49,300 nucleotides of DNA from an uncultured Collinsella sp. GTDB lineage: Bacteria > Actinomycetota > Coriobacteriia > Coriobacteriales > Coriobacteriaceae. Positions 41,489 to 49,300 of the stretch are shown here, piece after piece (position 1 is the first letter of the stretch; every line of letters starts with the position of its first letter). Location of the stretch: assembly GCA_900552685.1 (NCBI GenBank), contig USAJ01000009.1:1-49300 (forward strand), written 5' to 3'. The notes beneath the pieces were generated by a model. It was not told the DNA's origin. It was given only the letters and a program-made list of their open reading frames with translations, and did not search any database. A program made the translations under genes and the position numbers.

Positions 41489-43717
41489 TTAGAAGTTGGC
41501 GTCGTTGAACTGGGTGCTCTCGAGTCCGTCGAGTTGCTGTTCGGGCGTATCGGCGACGCTCTCGAGCAACTCGGTGGGGTCGACGTTCATATTCTTACCG
41601 GCCTCGTTGCCGTTGACCAGGTCGTCCGAGAAGATATCGACATCCATTTCCTCGGCTTCCTCGATCTGAACTTCGAGTGGCACCTGGGTGCGTACAAGCT
41701 TGACTGCCGGACGCATGCGGGCAAAGAGGGGCACGTACTCGATGATGATAGCCGAGTTCTCTAGACCGTACCAGCGTGCCGGGCTTCCGCAGGCGCGGCG
41801 GACGGCGTACTTGATGGCCATGACGCGGTGGTCATTGCGGTTGATGTCCGTTTCGGGGGCAAGCATCTTGCGCAGCATGCAAAAGCGGAAGTCGCCCACG
41901 TTGCCGCGGGTCTCATAGATGGAGTAGGTGTGATGTTGCGGCGGAAGTTCGCCCGATGCCATCAAGTCGCCGACGATCTGACGCAGGTAGGCGTTGACGC
42001 GCTGGTTGACCTTAAAGCCCAGGTCCAAGCGCACGCGGAACAAAAAGTCCGTGCCAAAGGTCTCGACGGAATACTCGTGCGTATAGGGCTCGTCGGTAAC
42101 GTGCACGTTGATGAACCAGTATGCCTTGGCGCGCTTGGGATGCTTGTCCAGGATGGAATAGAGCACGTCTCGGTCGAGCGTGAGCGGGTCGGGGCTGTTG
42201 GTGAGGAACACCAGATTGTCGGCGAGCACGGGATAGGTCTCGTCATTGCGCAGGCGATTGAGCTGGTCGATGTACTTGGAGACGGGCAGCAGAATCGTCT
42301 GCGTGCGCTCGATGGCGGTGCCGCGACGCCACACATACATAAGGCCAAACAGCAGTGCGGCCAAGAAGATCATCACATAGCCGCCGTCAAAGAACATGGT
42401 GAGGCACGAGGCGAAGAAGCACAGCTCAATGGCACCAAAGAGCAGGGCGAAGACGCAGGCGCCCAGCTTGTGCTTGAGGATGCCGGCGATGTAGCTTGTC
42501 AAAAGCGTCGTGGTCATGAGCATGGTCACGGTAATGGCGAGGCCGTAGGCGCTCTCCATGCGCTCGGAGTTTTGGAACAGCAGCACGATGAAGATGCAAC
42601 CGACCCACATGATGTTGTTGACGAGCGGAATGTAGAGCTGGCCCTTGGTGTCGCTGGGGTAGTGGATGCGCAGGTGCGGCATAAGGTTGAGGCGCGTTGC
42701 CTCGGATACCAGCGAGAATGAGCCGGTGATGAGGGCCTGCGAGGCGATGATGGCCGCCACAGCCGAAAGCACGATGGCAAAGGGGCGCAGGGGCTCGGGA
42801 AGCATCATGTAGAACGGGTTGACGATGTCCATCGCGAGCATCTGGGGATTGGAGTTGTTGGCGAGCAGCCAAGCGCCCTGACCCAGATAGTTAAGGATGA
42901 GGGCCGCCTTTACGAACGGCCAGGATGCGTAAATGTTTGCCTTTCCCACGTGACCCATATCCGAATAGAGCGCCTCGGCGCCGGTCGTCGACAGGAAGAC
43001 GAAGCCGAGCACCATGATGCCCGAGTGGTTGATGGGCGAGAACAGGAACATGATGCCGCGGATGGGATTGAGCGCGCGTAGGATGGACAGGTTGCCGAGC
43101 ATGTTGAACAGGCCGGCGCCCGCCAGGAACAGGAACCATAGCGTCATAAGCGGGCCGAACAGCTTGCCGATTGACGAGGTGCCGGCGCGTTGCATGGCAA
43201 ATAGGCCGCAGATAATGATGATGGTAATAATGATGACGTTGGTTTGCCCGTCGCCCAGCAGCGCATGGCCCCACTCGATGGTGCGCAAGCCCTCGATGGC
43301 TGTGGTGACCGTGACCGCGGGGGTGAGGATGCCGTCGGCGAGCAACGCCGCGCCGCCGATCATGGCGGGGAGAATCAGCCATGGCGCCACCTTGCGCACG
43401 AGGCTGAACAGGGCGAAGATGCCGCCTTCGTTATGGTTGTCGGCCTTCATGGCGATAACCACGTACTTGACTGTGGTCACGAGTGTCATGGTCCAGATGA
43501 CGAGCGAGAGCGCGCCCAAGATCATGTCCTCGCTGACGGTACCGATGCCGCCGTTGTTGGCGACGATTGATTTCATGGTATACATGGGGCTCGTGCCGAT
43601 GTCGCCGTAGACGACGCCGAGCGTTACGAGTAGCATGCCAGCGGAGAGGGGAATGGCTCCATGTCCGCCTTGACTACGCTGGTCTTGGAGGCTTGCCTCC
43701 AGCTTGTTGTGTGCCAC
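41489..43717 (-). CDS. kup: Kup potassium uptake permease
   Basis: This protein of about 742 residues has 12 TM helices and the Kup signature GVVYGDIGTSPMYTMKSI near the start, then a C-terminal cytosolic domain (about 500-690) and an acidic tail. It imports K+ with H+. GTG 43717 is preferred: AAGGGAG lies five bases upstream. ATG 43735, six codons earlier, has a weaker AGAGG site. No ydaO (c-di-AMP) riboswitch is seen in the short leader. Confidence 0.9.
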   Translation of the reverse strand: MAHNKLEASLQDQRSQGGHGAIPLSAGMLLVTLGVVYGDIGTSPMYTMKSIVANNGGIGTVSEDMILGALSLVIWTMTLVTTVKYVVIAMKADNHNEGGIFALFSLVRKVAPWLILPAMIGGAALLADGILTPAVTVTTAIEGLRTIEWGHALLGDGQTNVIIITIIIICGLFAMQRAGTSSIGKLFGPLMTLWFLFLAGAGLFNMLGNLSILRALNPIRGIMFLFSPINHSGIMVLGFVFLSTTGAEALYSDMGHVGKANIYASWPFVKAALILNYLGQGAWLLANNSNPQMLAMDIVNPFYMMLPEPLRPFAIVLSAVAAIIASQALITGSFSLVSEATRLNLMPHLRIHYPSDTKGQLYIPLVNNIMWVGCIFIVLLFQNSERMESAYGLAITVTMLMTTTLLTSYIAGILKHKLGACVFALLFGAIELCFFASCLTMFFDGGYVMIFLAALLFGLMYVWRRGTAIERTQTILLPVSKYIDQLNRLRNDETYPVLADNLVFLTNSPDPLTLDRDVLYSILDKHPKRAKAYWFINVHVTDEPYTHEYSVETFGTDFLFRVRLDLGFKVNQRVNAYLRQIVGDLMASGELPPQHHTYSIYETRGNVGDFRFCMLRKMLAPETDINRNDHRVMAIKYAVRRACGSPARWYGLENSAIIIEYVPLFARMRPAVKLVRTQVPLEVQIEEAEEMDVDIFSDDLVNGNEAGKNMNVDPTELLESVADTPEQQLDGLESTQFNDANF

Positions 43718-43816
43718 GTGGACTCCCTTGGACATCTGGCCTCTGCCACGAGCAGCAGACCTTTATGCCATCTTTATACATATAAGATCAGTTTGGCACA
43801 TCGGGGTGTTTTAGAC

Positions 43817-43840
43817 AATAATCCCCATCTGGGGATTATT
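43817..43840. promoter_or_regulatory. Short perfect palindrome between kup and an EamA gene
   Basis: AATAATCCCC (43817-43826) and its inverse (43831-43840) enclose ATCT. It lies 100 bases upstream of kup and about 105 bases past the EamA stop. No T-run follows on either strand. It resembles the GGGGAT palindrome at 30248. Operator or weak terminator. Confidence 0.4.
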
Positions 43841-43944
43841 CATGTACGCAGGTAGTATTTCAGAGCAGGGGCACTTCCGTCTATGTGGTTTGCTGCAATG
43901 TGATAACCGCGGATGCGTCCCTGCTTTGAGCTAAAGAGGGGCCG

Positions 43945-44856
43945 TTAGGCGCGTGCCGCTTGGGCGATGCCAGCCTTGGCGCTTGCGCGTTTGCCGGCGA
44001 GTTCGCAAAAAATCGCGCCGCCGATGATAAGCGCGGCGCCCATCAGACGGACCGGTGTTATGGCTTCGCCTAAAAGGACGGCCGAGAACACGACGGCCGA
44101 AAGCGGCTCAAGGTAGCCGACGACCGCGACGGTCTGGACGGGCAGCTTGGCGACAGCACTAAAGTAGAGCAGGCAGCCAATGCCGGTGTTGACAATGCCG
44201 AGCATGGCAACGGCGCGCCAATCGATGCCGGCGGCAATGCTGGGGGAGAGGAACGAGGGGGCACCCTGCGTGAAGAGCGTAAGGATCAACGCGGTTACAA
44301 AGGCGGCGCTCACCTGGAGCGTGGAATTCTCGAGACCTTCGATATGTGGCGCTCCCTTGCTGGCAATGACCATCAGTGCATAGCAAAATGCCGAGGCGAT
44401 TCCGCAGACGATGCCCGCAATGGGCATGTTGCCGCCTAGACCTTGTGCCGCAATGAGAAAAGCACCGCAGGCGACGGCGATAAAGCCGGCGATTTTGCCG
44501 CCGGTCAGCTTTTCGCCAAAGATGAGCGGGGAGAGCGCCATGACGATGATGGGGCCGCAGTAGTACAGCAGCGAGGATACGCCGACGCCGATCGTCTGAT
44601 AGGCGCGGAACAGAAAAATCCAGCTGGCGCCCAGTGCGGCTCCCGAGAGGAGGAGGGCTGCGGCTTCGCGGGGGCGAGATGGCGCCTGCAACTTATGGCG
44701 TTGGGTGATGGCGAGGACGGTGACAAGCGAGAGTGCGCCCAAAAACGTGCGTAGTAGCACGATATCGGAGCTCGGCAGCGCGATGGCGGCGGCGATGATG
44801 CCGTTGGAGCCAAACAATAGCAATGCTGCTAAGTACGTAAACAGTCCGTTGTTCAT
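43945..44856 (-). CDS. EamA-family (DMT) permease
   Basis: This 303-residue protein has ten predicted TM segments in two halves; FTYLAALLLFGSNGIIAAAIALP opens it and VGYLEPLSAVVFSAVLLGE marks the second half. A Lys/Arg-rich C-terminus follows. It is divergent from the LysR gene at 44975, as is the EamA at 11548 from its LysR. The substrate is unknown. Confidence 0.85.
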   Translation of the reverse strand: MNNGLFTYLAALLLFGSNGIIAAAIALPSSDIVLLRTFLGALSLVTVLAITQRHKLQAPSRPREAAALLLSGAALGASWIFLFRAYQTIGVGVSSLLYYCGPIIVMALSPLIFGEKLTGGKIAGFIAVACGAFLIAAQGLGGNMPIAGIVCGIASAFCYALMVIASKGAPHIEGLENSTLQVSAAFVTALILTLFTQGAPSFLSPSIAAGIDWRAVAMLGIVNTGIGCLLYFSAVAKLPVQTVAVVGYLEPLSAVVFSAVLLGEAITPVRLMGAALIIGGAIFCELAGKRASAKAGIAQAARA

Positions 44857-44885
44857 GCGCTGACATCCCCTCTATATCCGAGCAT

Positions 44886-44957
44886 GTTCACTATGGGTGA
44901 ACTGGCTTTAGAAGAAAAGCGAATATAATGCATGGATAGCATGAGAAAAACTCATGC
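44886..44957. promoter_or_regulatory. Divergent promoter region with two inverted repeats
   Basis: GTTCAC-N5-GTGAAC (44886-44902) and GCATGAG-AAAAA-CTCATGC (44939-44957) are perfect inverted repeats in the gap between the EamA and LysR genes. A TATAAT -10 for the LysR gene is at 44924. The first palindrome sits near the -35 of that promoter. Binding by the LysR protein is inferred. Confidence 0.5.
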
Positions 44958-44974
44958 AAAGGTGGGGACGTGCC

Positions 44975-45832
44975 GTGGAGACCAATATTCAAAAGATGCA
45001 GGTGCTGCTCGAGACCGTACGCGCCGGCAGTTTTACGCGCGCCGCCGAGCGGCTAAGCTATTCGCAGTCGGGCGTGAGCCGTATGGTGGCCGATCTCGAG
45101 GCCGACTGGGGCTTTAAAGTGCTCGATAGAAGCCGCGAGGGCGTAGTGCTTTCTGCCGACGGGCGGCAGGTCATGCCGGCGGTCGAGGCGTTATGCGAAG
45201 AGTTTGGCCGTCTGCAGCGACGCGTGGACGAGATGCGAGGGCTCATGCGTGGCAAGATCTGTATCGGTACGTTTTCGAGTGTGGCGACCCATGTGTTGCC
45301 GCCGGTGATCGCGCGGTTTCGCGCCGATCACCCGGATGTCGATTACGAGCTGCTGATGGGTGATTACTCAGAGATTGAGCAATGGGTGGCGGAAGGCCGC
45401 TGCGACCTGGGCTTTATCCCGCGCGAGCCACGCGGCACCGGCATGGCGTCGCGGCCGTTGGTGCAAGACGAGCTGATGGCCGTGGTGCCAGCGGACTCCT
45501 CGCTTGCCACCGCGGAGGTCGTTTCCCTTGCCAATTTGGCAAACGAGCAGTTTATTCTGCTGGAACGCGGTAGCGACGACGAGATTACGCCGCTGTTTCG
45601 CCGCGCGGGCCTGGCGGTGCGTTCTAAGCTGTCGACCTGGGATGACTATGCGATTATGGCTATGGTCGAGGACGGTCTGGGCGTGAGCATTCTTCCGGCG
45701 CTCATCTTGCGCCGCTGCCAGTTCGATATTGCCGTGCGCCCGCTCGAGGGACATCCTCATCGGCAGATCAACGCCATATATCGAACGGCCGACGTTTCGC
45801 TTGCCGCTGCTCGATTCCTTGAATACCTCTAA
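44975..45832 (+). CDS. LysR-family transcriptional regulator
   Basis: The 286 residues have the HTH MQVLLETVRAGSFTRAAERLSYSQSGVSRMVADLE and an effector domain with DDYAIMAMVEDGLGVSILP, the phrase shared with the LysR at 12609. It is divergent from the EamA gene and likely controls it. GTG 44975 is chosen, with GTGGGG upstream; ATG 44954 is possible. Confidence 0.9.
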   Translation: METNIQKMQVLLETVRAGSFTRAAERLSYSQSGVSRMVADLEADWGFKVLDRSREGVVLSADGRQVMPAVEALCEEFGRLQRRVDEMRGLMRGKICIGTFSSVATHVLPPVIARFRADHPDVDYELLMGDYSEIEQWVAEGRCDLGFIPREPRGTGMASRPLVQDELMAVVPADSSLATAEVVSLANLANEQFILLERGSDDEITPLFRRAGLAVRSKLSTWDDYAIMAMVEDGLGVSILPALILRRCQFDIAVRPLEGHPHRQINAIYRTADVSLAAARFLEYL

Positions 45833-45892
45833 ACGCGTGCATGTCATTGTCCGCTTTGGGCAAATCTCGGAGTTCGGTACGTTTTCTTATGA

Positions 45893-45973
45893 AATTGAAC
45901 TTTCGAATGAGGCGCCGCGCTATACTGCTGCCTAAATTGAACTCAGGTTCAATTCGTGTTCTATAAATTGAAC
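45893..45973 (+). promoter_or_regulatory. AATTGAAC operator cluster of the HTH-aminotransferase gene
   Basis: The 8-mer AATTGAAC occurs at 45893, 45935 (in a perfect palindrome AATTGAAC-tcag-GTTCAATT, 45935-45954) and 45966. Starts differ by 42 and 31 bases, near four and three helical turns. A TATACT -10-like box is at 45921. The cluster lies just before GTG 45995, so autoregulation by the HTH domain is likely. Confidence 0.65.
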
Positions 45974-45994
45974 TTTGCCAGCAAGGAGGTTCTA

Positions 45995-47515
45995 GTGGCC
46001 CAAGAGACGTTTAGCAATCGCCTGCGACAGACTATGTCCGATCGCGACGTTCGCCAGTCGGACGTAATCCGCGCATCGGAGATGCTCGGCAAAAAACTCG
46101 GCAAGAGTCAGATGAGCCAATATGTGAGCGGCAAGACGATTCCGCGGCGCGATGTGGCAGAGCTGCTCGCTCGCATTTTGGAGGTCGATGTTACCTGGCT
46201 GCTTGCCGGTGACGCCGATCAAGGCGAGGCATCATCGCCCCGTAACGTTTCCAAGCCCGAACCCCATCCCTCAGCTCAAATTCCAAGGAGCACCACCATG
46301 CGTACTTTTTCTAAATCCACCAAGCTTGATAACGTCCTGTATGATGTGCGCGGTCCCGTCGTCGACGAGGCTGCCCGTATGGAGGACGAGGGCGAGCGCA
46401 TCCTCAAGCTCAATATCGGCAACCCGGCGCCCTTCGGTTTCCGCACGCCCGACGAGGTCATCAAGGACATGCGCCAGCAGCTGCCCGACTGCGAAGGCTA
46501 TTCCAACTCGCGCGGTCTGTTCTCTGCGCGCAAGGCGATTATGCAGTACTCGCAGATCAAGGGCCTGCCCAACGTTCAGATGGAGCACATCTACACGGGC
46601 AACGGCGTGTCCGAGCTCATTCAGCTTTCGATGAACGCGCTGCTCGACAATGGCGACGAGATTCTGATCCCCAGCCCCGACTATCCGCTTTGGACGGCGT
46701 GCGCGACCCTTGCCGGCGGTCATCCCGTGCACTATCTGTGCGATGAGCAGGCGGATTGGTATCCCGATCTTGAGGATATGGAGTCCAAGATCACGAGCGC
46801 GACCAAGGCCCTCGTCATCATCAACCCCAACAACCCCACGGGCTCCGTTTACCCGCGCGAGGTGCTCGAGGGCATCGTTGAGGTTGCGCGCAGGCACCAG
46901 CTCATGATCTTTGCCGATGAGATCTACGACCGTCTGTGCATGGACGGCTACGAGCACGTCTCCATTGCCTCGCTCGCTCCCGATCTGCCCTGTGTCACCT
47001 TTAGCGGCCTTTCCAAGTCGCACATGATCGCGGGCTATCGTATTGGCTGGATGGTGCTTTCGGGCAACCAGCGCTGTATGAGCGATTTCATCATGGGCAT
47101 CAACATGCTCTCCAACATGCGCCTGTGCTCCAACGTGCCGGCTCAGTCGATCGTCCAGACGGCGCTCGGCGGCCATCAGTCGGTTAACGACTACATCCGT
47201 CCCGGCGGCCGTGTCTACGAGCAGCGCAACTTTGTGTATGAGGCGCTCAACAAGATCGACGGCATCTCGGTGGTCAAGCCGCGCGCGGCGTTCTACATCT
47301 TCCCCAAGATGGATGTGAAGAAGTTCAACATCACCGATGACGAGCAGTTCGCTCTCGACCTGCTGCACGAGAAGAAGATCCTGATCACGCGCGGCGGCGG
47401 CTTTAACTGGGCCGAGCCCGACCACTTCCGCATCGTGTATCTGCCGCGCATGGAAGTGCTCAAAGAGTCGCTCGAAGACCTCGCCGACTTCTTTGATCAT
47501 TACCGCCAGAGCTAG
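45995..47515 (+). CDS. HTH-aminotransferase fusion (Cro/CI-type HTH plus class I AT)
   Basis: The 506 residues comprise an N-terminal XRE-like HTH (about 5-75: RLRQTMSDRDVRQSDVIRAS, GKSQMSQYVSGKTIPRRD), a Pro/Ser-rich linker (76-101) and an AlaA-like class I aminotransferase (102-506) with NPNNPTGS and the PLP lysine in SGLSKSHMIAGYRIGW. MocR proteins are GntR-AT fusions; here the HTH is of another family. GTG 45995 has AAGGAGG five bases upstream. A second ribosome site, AAGGAG (46285-46290), precedes an in-frame ATG at 46298 exactly at the start of the AT domain. A 405-residue enzyme may thus also be made. Confidence 0.85.
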   Translation: MAQETFSNRLRQTMSDRDVRQSDVIRASEMLGKKLGKSQMSQYVSGKTIPRRDVAELLARILEVDVTWLLAGDADQGEASSPRNVSKPEPHPSAQIPRSTTMRTFSKSTKLDNVLYDVRGPVVDEAARMEDEGERILKLNIGNPAPFGFRTPDEVIKDMRQQLPDCEGYSNSRGLFSARKAIMQYSQIKGLPNVQMEHIYTGNGVSELIQLSMNALLDNGDEILIPSPDYPLWTACATLAGGHPVHYLCDEQADWYPDLEDMESKITSATKALVIINPNNPTGSVYPREVLEGIVEVARRHQLMIFADEIYDRLCMDGYEHVSIASLAPDLPCVTFSGLSKSHMIAGYRIGWMVLSGNQRCMSDFIMGINMLSNMRLCSNVPAQSIVQTALGGHQSVNDYIRPGGRVYEQRNFVYEALNKIDGISVVKPRAAFYIFPKMDVKKFNITDDEQFALDLLHEKKILITRGGGFNWAEPDHFRIVYLPRMEVLKESLEDLADFFDHYRQS

Positions 47516-47538
47516 TGGGATAGAAGCTCCGCACTATG

Positions 47539-47578
47539 AAAAGCTCCCTGCAGTTGTTTTGCTGCGGGGAGCTTTCTT
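47539..47578. terminator. Two-way intrinsic terminator
   Basis: A 14-bp stem (47539-47552, 47562-47575, one G-T pair) lies between the aminotransferase gene and the convergent deformylase gene, with A-run on one side and T-run on the other. Confidence 0.85.
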
Positions 47579-47590
47579 GAATCGGCGGAA

Positions 47591-48001
47591 CTATATAACG
47601 ATCCCGTCGCAGTGGTCGATTTCGTGTTGGATGATCTCGGCGGTGTAGCCCGAGAAGTTTTTGATGCGGTGGACGAAGTTCTCGTCCAAATACTCAACCT
47701 TAATGCGGCGATAGCGGGTACAGGGACGCTCACCGACCAGCGAGAGGCATCCTTCGCTCGTCTGATAGGCATTGACCTGCTCAAGAATTTGCGGGTTGTA
47801 CATCAGGAGCGCCCTGTTGCCGTCTTTTACGCAGATGATGCGTTTGCGCACGCCGATCATGTTGGCGGCGAGGCCCACGCACTCGCGCTCATGCTCGTGG
47901 AGTGTATCCAGGAGATCCTGCCCGGTCGCGGCATCGTCGGGTCCTGCGTCTTCGGAAGGCAGACGCAAAAAGAACTCGGATTTCATGATGGGCTTAATCA
48001 T
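47591..48001 (-). CDS. Peptide deformylase-family protein with intact HExxH
   Basis: The 136 residues have motif 2 EGCLS (Cys ligand) and motif 3 QHEIDHCDG (both His and the Glu kept), but motif 1 reads CVGLAANMIGV where classic PDF has GLAAPQIGV; the Gln that steadies the transition state is Met. This variant form is common in Gram-positive anaerobes as a second PDF. AAGGAG precedes ATG 48001. It is a paralog of the 39778 gene. Confidence 0.85.
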   Translation of the reverse strand: MIKPIMKSEFFLRLPSEDAGPDDAATGQDLLDTLHEHERECVGLAANMIGVRKRIICVKDGNRALLMYNPQILEQVNAYQTSEGCLSLVGERPCTRYRRIKVEYLDENFVHRIKNFSGYTAEIIQHEIDHCDGIVI

Positions 48002-48215
48002 GGCGGGCTCCTTAAGGTGGACACGTTTGGTTCAGGCCATGATACCGCGACATGTCGCATTAATGTGTGCACATAGATTCTGCAGCTAGATTAGCGGGCG
48101 ACACCATAAACTAATGGACGTTTTGCCGAGAGGCATGAATGTTTAAAGCGCAAAGAGTGCGCGACGGGCCCCGCGAATGGGGCGATGATGCCCGAGAGGG
48201 CCAAGAAGGAGTCTC

Positions 48216-49127
48216 ATGTCCGAGAACGAAGAGATCATGAACGAGACCGAGAACGAGACCATGGCTGCCGAGGTCGAGGCAGTCGAGACCGTGGAGACCG
48301 AAGCTGCCGAGGTTGAGGCTGCTGACGAGGTTTCCGCCGAGGAGGAGGCCGAGGTTGTCGAGGCCGCCGTTGATTACGATGACGAAGAGCTGATGGACAA
48401 GATGCAGAAGGCCGCCCGCCTGCTGCGTAGCCGTCGCTTTGCTATTTCCAAGGAGGAGGAGGCCAAGGCCGAGCGCATGGCGAACATCGAGCGCGCCATC
48501 AAGCTCCTTGACCTCAAGCCCAAGATGGAGCAGAAGGAAATGTCCGACCTGCTGGGCATGCGCCTTCGTGAGCTCGATGGCCTGATGGCCGAGGCCGAGG
48601 CTGCCGATCTGGTCGGCCGCATCGACGACGCCGAGGGCGATATGCGCAAGATCGTTGTCTTCGCTGCTGAGGATGCCGCTGAGGGCCTGGTCGAGCTTGC
48701 CAACAAGAAGGAGAAGCTCCTGCCCGAGCTTTCTTACGAGGAGGCCACCGAGCTGATGGCCGCTCTCGATAAGGTTATCGCTCCGCTCGTCGCCATGGGC
48801 CTGGACGAGGACCGCGGTCCTCGCGGCGGCCGTGACGATCGCGGTGGCCGTGGCGGCGACCGTGGCGGTCGCGGCGGCTTTGGTGATCGCGGTGGCCGTG
48901 GCGGCGACCGTGGCGGTCGCGGTGGCGATCGCGGCGGCCGCGGCGGCTTTGGTGACCGTGGCGGCGACCGTGGCGGTCGCGGCGGCTTTGGCGGCAACCG
49001 TGGTGGCTATGGCGACCGCGGCGGCAACCGTGGCGGCTTTGGCGGCAATCGTGGTAACGACCGCGGTGGCCGTGGCGGCGACCGTGGCGGCCGCAACGGT
49101 GGCGGCTTCCGCGGCAACCGCTTTTAG
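48216..49127 (+). CDS. MarR-like winged-helix protein with acidic start and RGG tail
   Basis: The 303 residues have an acidic N-terminus (about 1-60, mostly Glu, Ala, Val), then a winged-helix segment (about 60-165: MEQKEMSDLLGMRLRELDGL, DLVGRIDDAEGDMRKIVVF), a short helix, and a tail (about 198-303) with 20 RGG triplets plus FGD/FGG and NRGG units, almost free of Lys. RGG tails bind RNA and promote condensates. The DNA of the tail is itself repetitive (48810-49110). The function is unknown; a nucleoid- or RNA-binding role is inferred. Confidence 0.8.
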   Translation: MSENEEIMNETENETMAAEVEAVETVETEAAEVEAADEVSAEEEAEVVEAAVDYDDEELMDKMQKAARLLRSRRFAISKEEEAKAERMANIERAIKLLDLKPKMEQKEMSDLLGMRLRELDGLMAEAEAADLVGRIDDAEGDMRKIVVFAAEDAAEGLVELANKKEKLLPELSYEEATELMAALDKVIAPLVAMGLDEDRGPRGGRDDRGGRGGDRGGRGGFGDRGGRGGDRGGRGGDRGGRGGFGDRGGDRGGRGGFGGNRGGYGDRGGNRGGFGGNRGNDRGGRGGDRGGRNGGGFRGNRF

Positions 49128-49129
49128 GG

Positions 49130-49156
49130 GTTACGCGGTTCTACGAACCGCGTAAC
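49130..49156. terminator. Perfect 12-bp hairpin after the RGG gene
   Basis: GTTACGCGGTTC (49130-49141) and GAACCGCGTAAC (49145-49156) enclose TAC. It starts two bases after the stop. No T-run follows, so it may be a terminator, an RNA-stability stem or part of a repeat. Confidence 0.5.
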
Positions 49157-49178
49157 TAGTTGACGCTGCAAACTCGTC

Positions 49179-49259
49179 AGAGCGGCAATCTGCCTTTCAA
49201 CTTCGGCGGCATGACCAGAAGGTCAATGCCGCCTCGTTTCAAGGCACCTTGCTCGCTCT
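49179..49259. repeat. Imperfect palindrome, family D, second copy
   Basis: Left AGAGCGGCAATCTGCC...GGCGGCATGACC and right GGTCAATGCCGCC...GGCACCTTGCTCGCTCT pair over about 38 bases each around AGAA. GCAATCTGC and CACCTTGC, on opposite arms, also mark the element at 40195-40297. Nothing else is seen to 49300. Confidence 0.65.
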
Positions 49260-49300
49260 GGCGGGCTTTCGCTCATATGACCCAATCCGCTGTCAAGAGC

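Noticed and set aside
43718..43944. ydaO (c-di-AMP) riboswitch before kup
   Set aside because: The leader is too short and has no matching core; only a short palindrome is present.
48734..48997. Proline-rich protein antisense to the RGG tail
   Set aside because: It is the mirror of the glycine/arginine repeat codons, with no start signal.

Overview
This window reads as chromosome of a high-GC, Gram-positive gut Actinomycetota. The closest match I recognise is Collinsella (Coriobacteriaceae), possibly C. aerofaciens. That rests on codon use, on strong Shine-Dalgarno sequences before almost every gene, on the gene mix (choloylglycine/bile-salt hydrolase family, NCS2 purine permease, Kup, VUT transporter, many EamA and LysR pairs) and on a dense load of intergenic palindromes. 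No search was run, so the genus is an inference.

Layout. 1-7029: a truncated solute-binding protein, a small K+ channel, a LOG-family protein, a ClC channel, an EamA permease, then a GntR / ABC ATPase / ABC permease operon read leftward with its own operator. 7030-7500: gene-free, with three regularly spaced palindromes. 7501-11459: release factor 3, a candidate preQ1 riboswitch in front of a VUT-family transporter, an SDR and uracil-DNA glycosylase. 11548-18460: two exporters, a LysR regulator, two rRNA methyltransferase-like genes, small membrane proteins and a GNAT. 18715-25577: a Tet(M)-like ribosomal protection GTPase, then an unusual block in which a UvrA-like protein lacking the UvrB-binding insert lies between two related AAA+ ATPases, each junction marked by the same palindrome. 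25717-30209: TrmL, a CobW GTPase, a cysteine-less ArsC/Spx-like protein, an FMN reductase and a tandem GGDEF protein. 30337-31884: the remnant of an EAL phosphodiesterase, a patatin, and a four-unit tandem palindromic repeat. 31929-33961: thiM, an MTH1187-type thiamine-binding gene and thiE under a clear TPP riboswitch plus terminator. 34128-41407: HAD phosphatase, LysR with a MetE-like methyltransferase, esterase, NCS2 permease, a degenerate peptide deformylase and a choloylglycine hydrolase. 41489-49127: Kup, a second divergent LysR/EamA pair, an HTH-aminotransferase fusion with its own operator and an internal start, a second deformylase-like gene, and a winged-helix protein with an RGG tail.

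Most of the window is metabolism, transport and translation upkeep. The unexplained material is (1) at least four families of short palindromes, several of which overlap or abut stop codons; (2) the ATPase/UvrA-like/ATPase block; (3) the HTH-aminotransferase fusion; (4) the MarR-like RGG protein; and (5) the palindrome arrays at 7141-7355 and 31653-31884. I found no tRNA, rRNA, CRISPR array, transposase or integrase.
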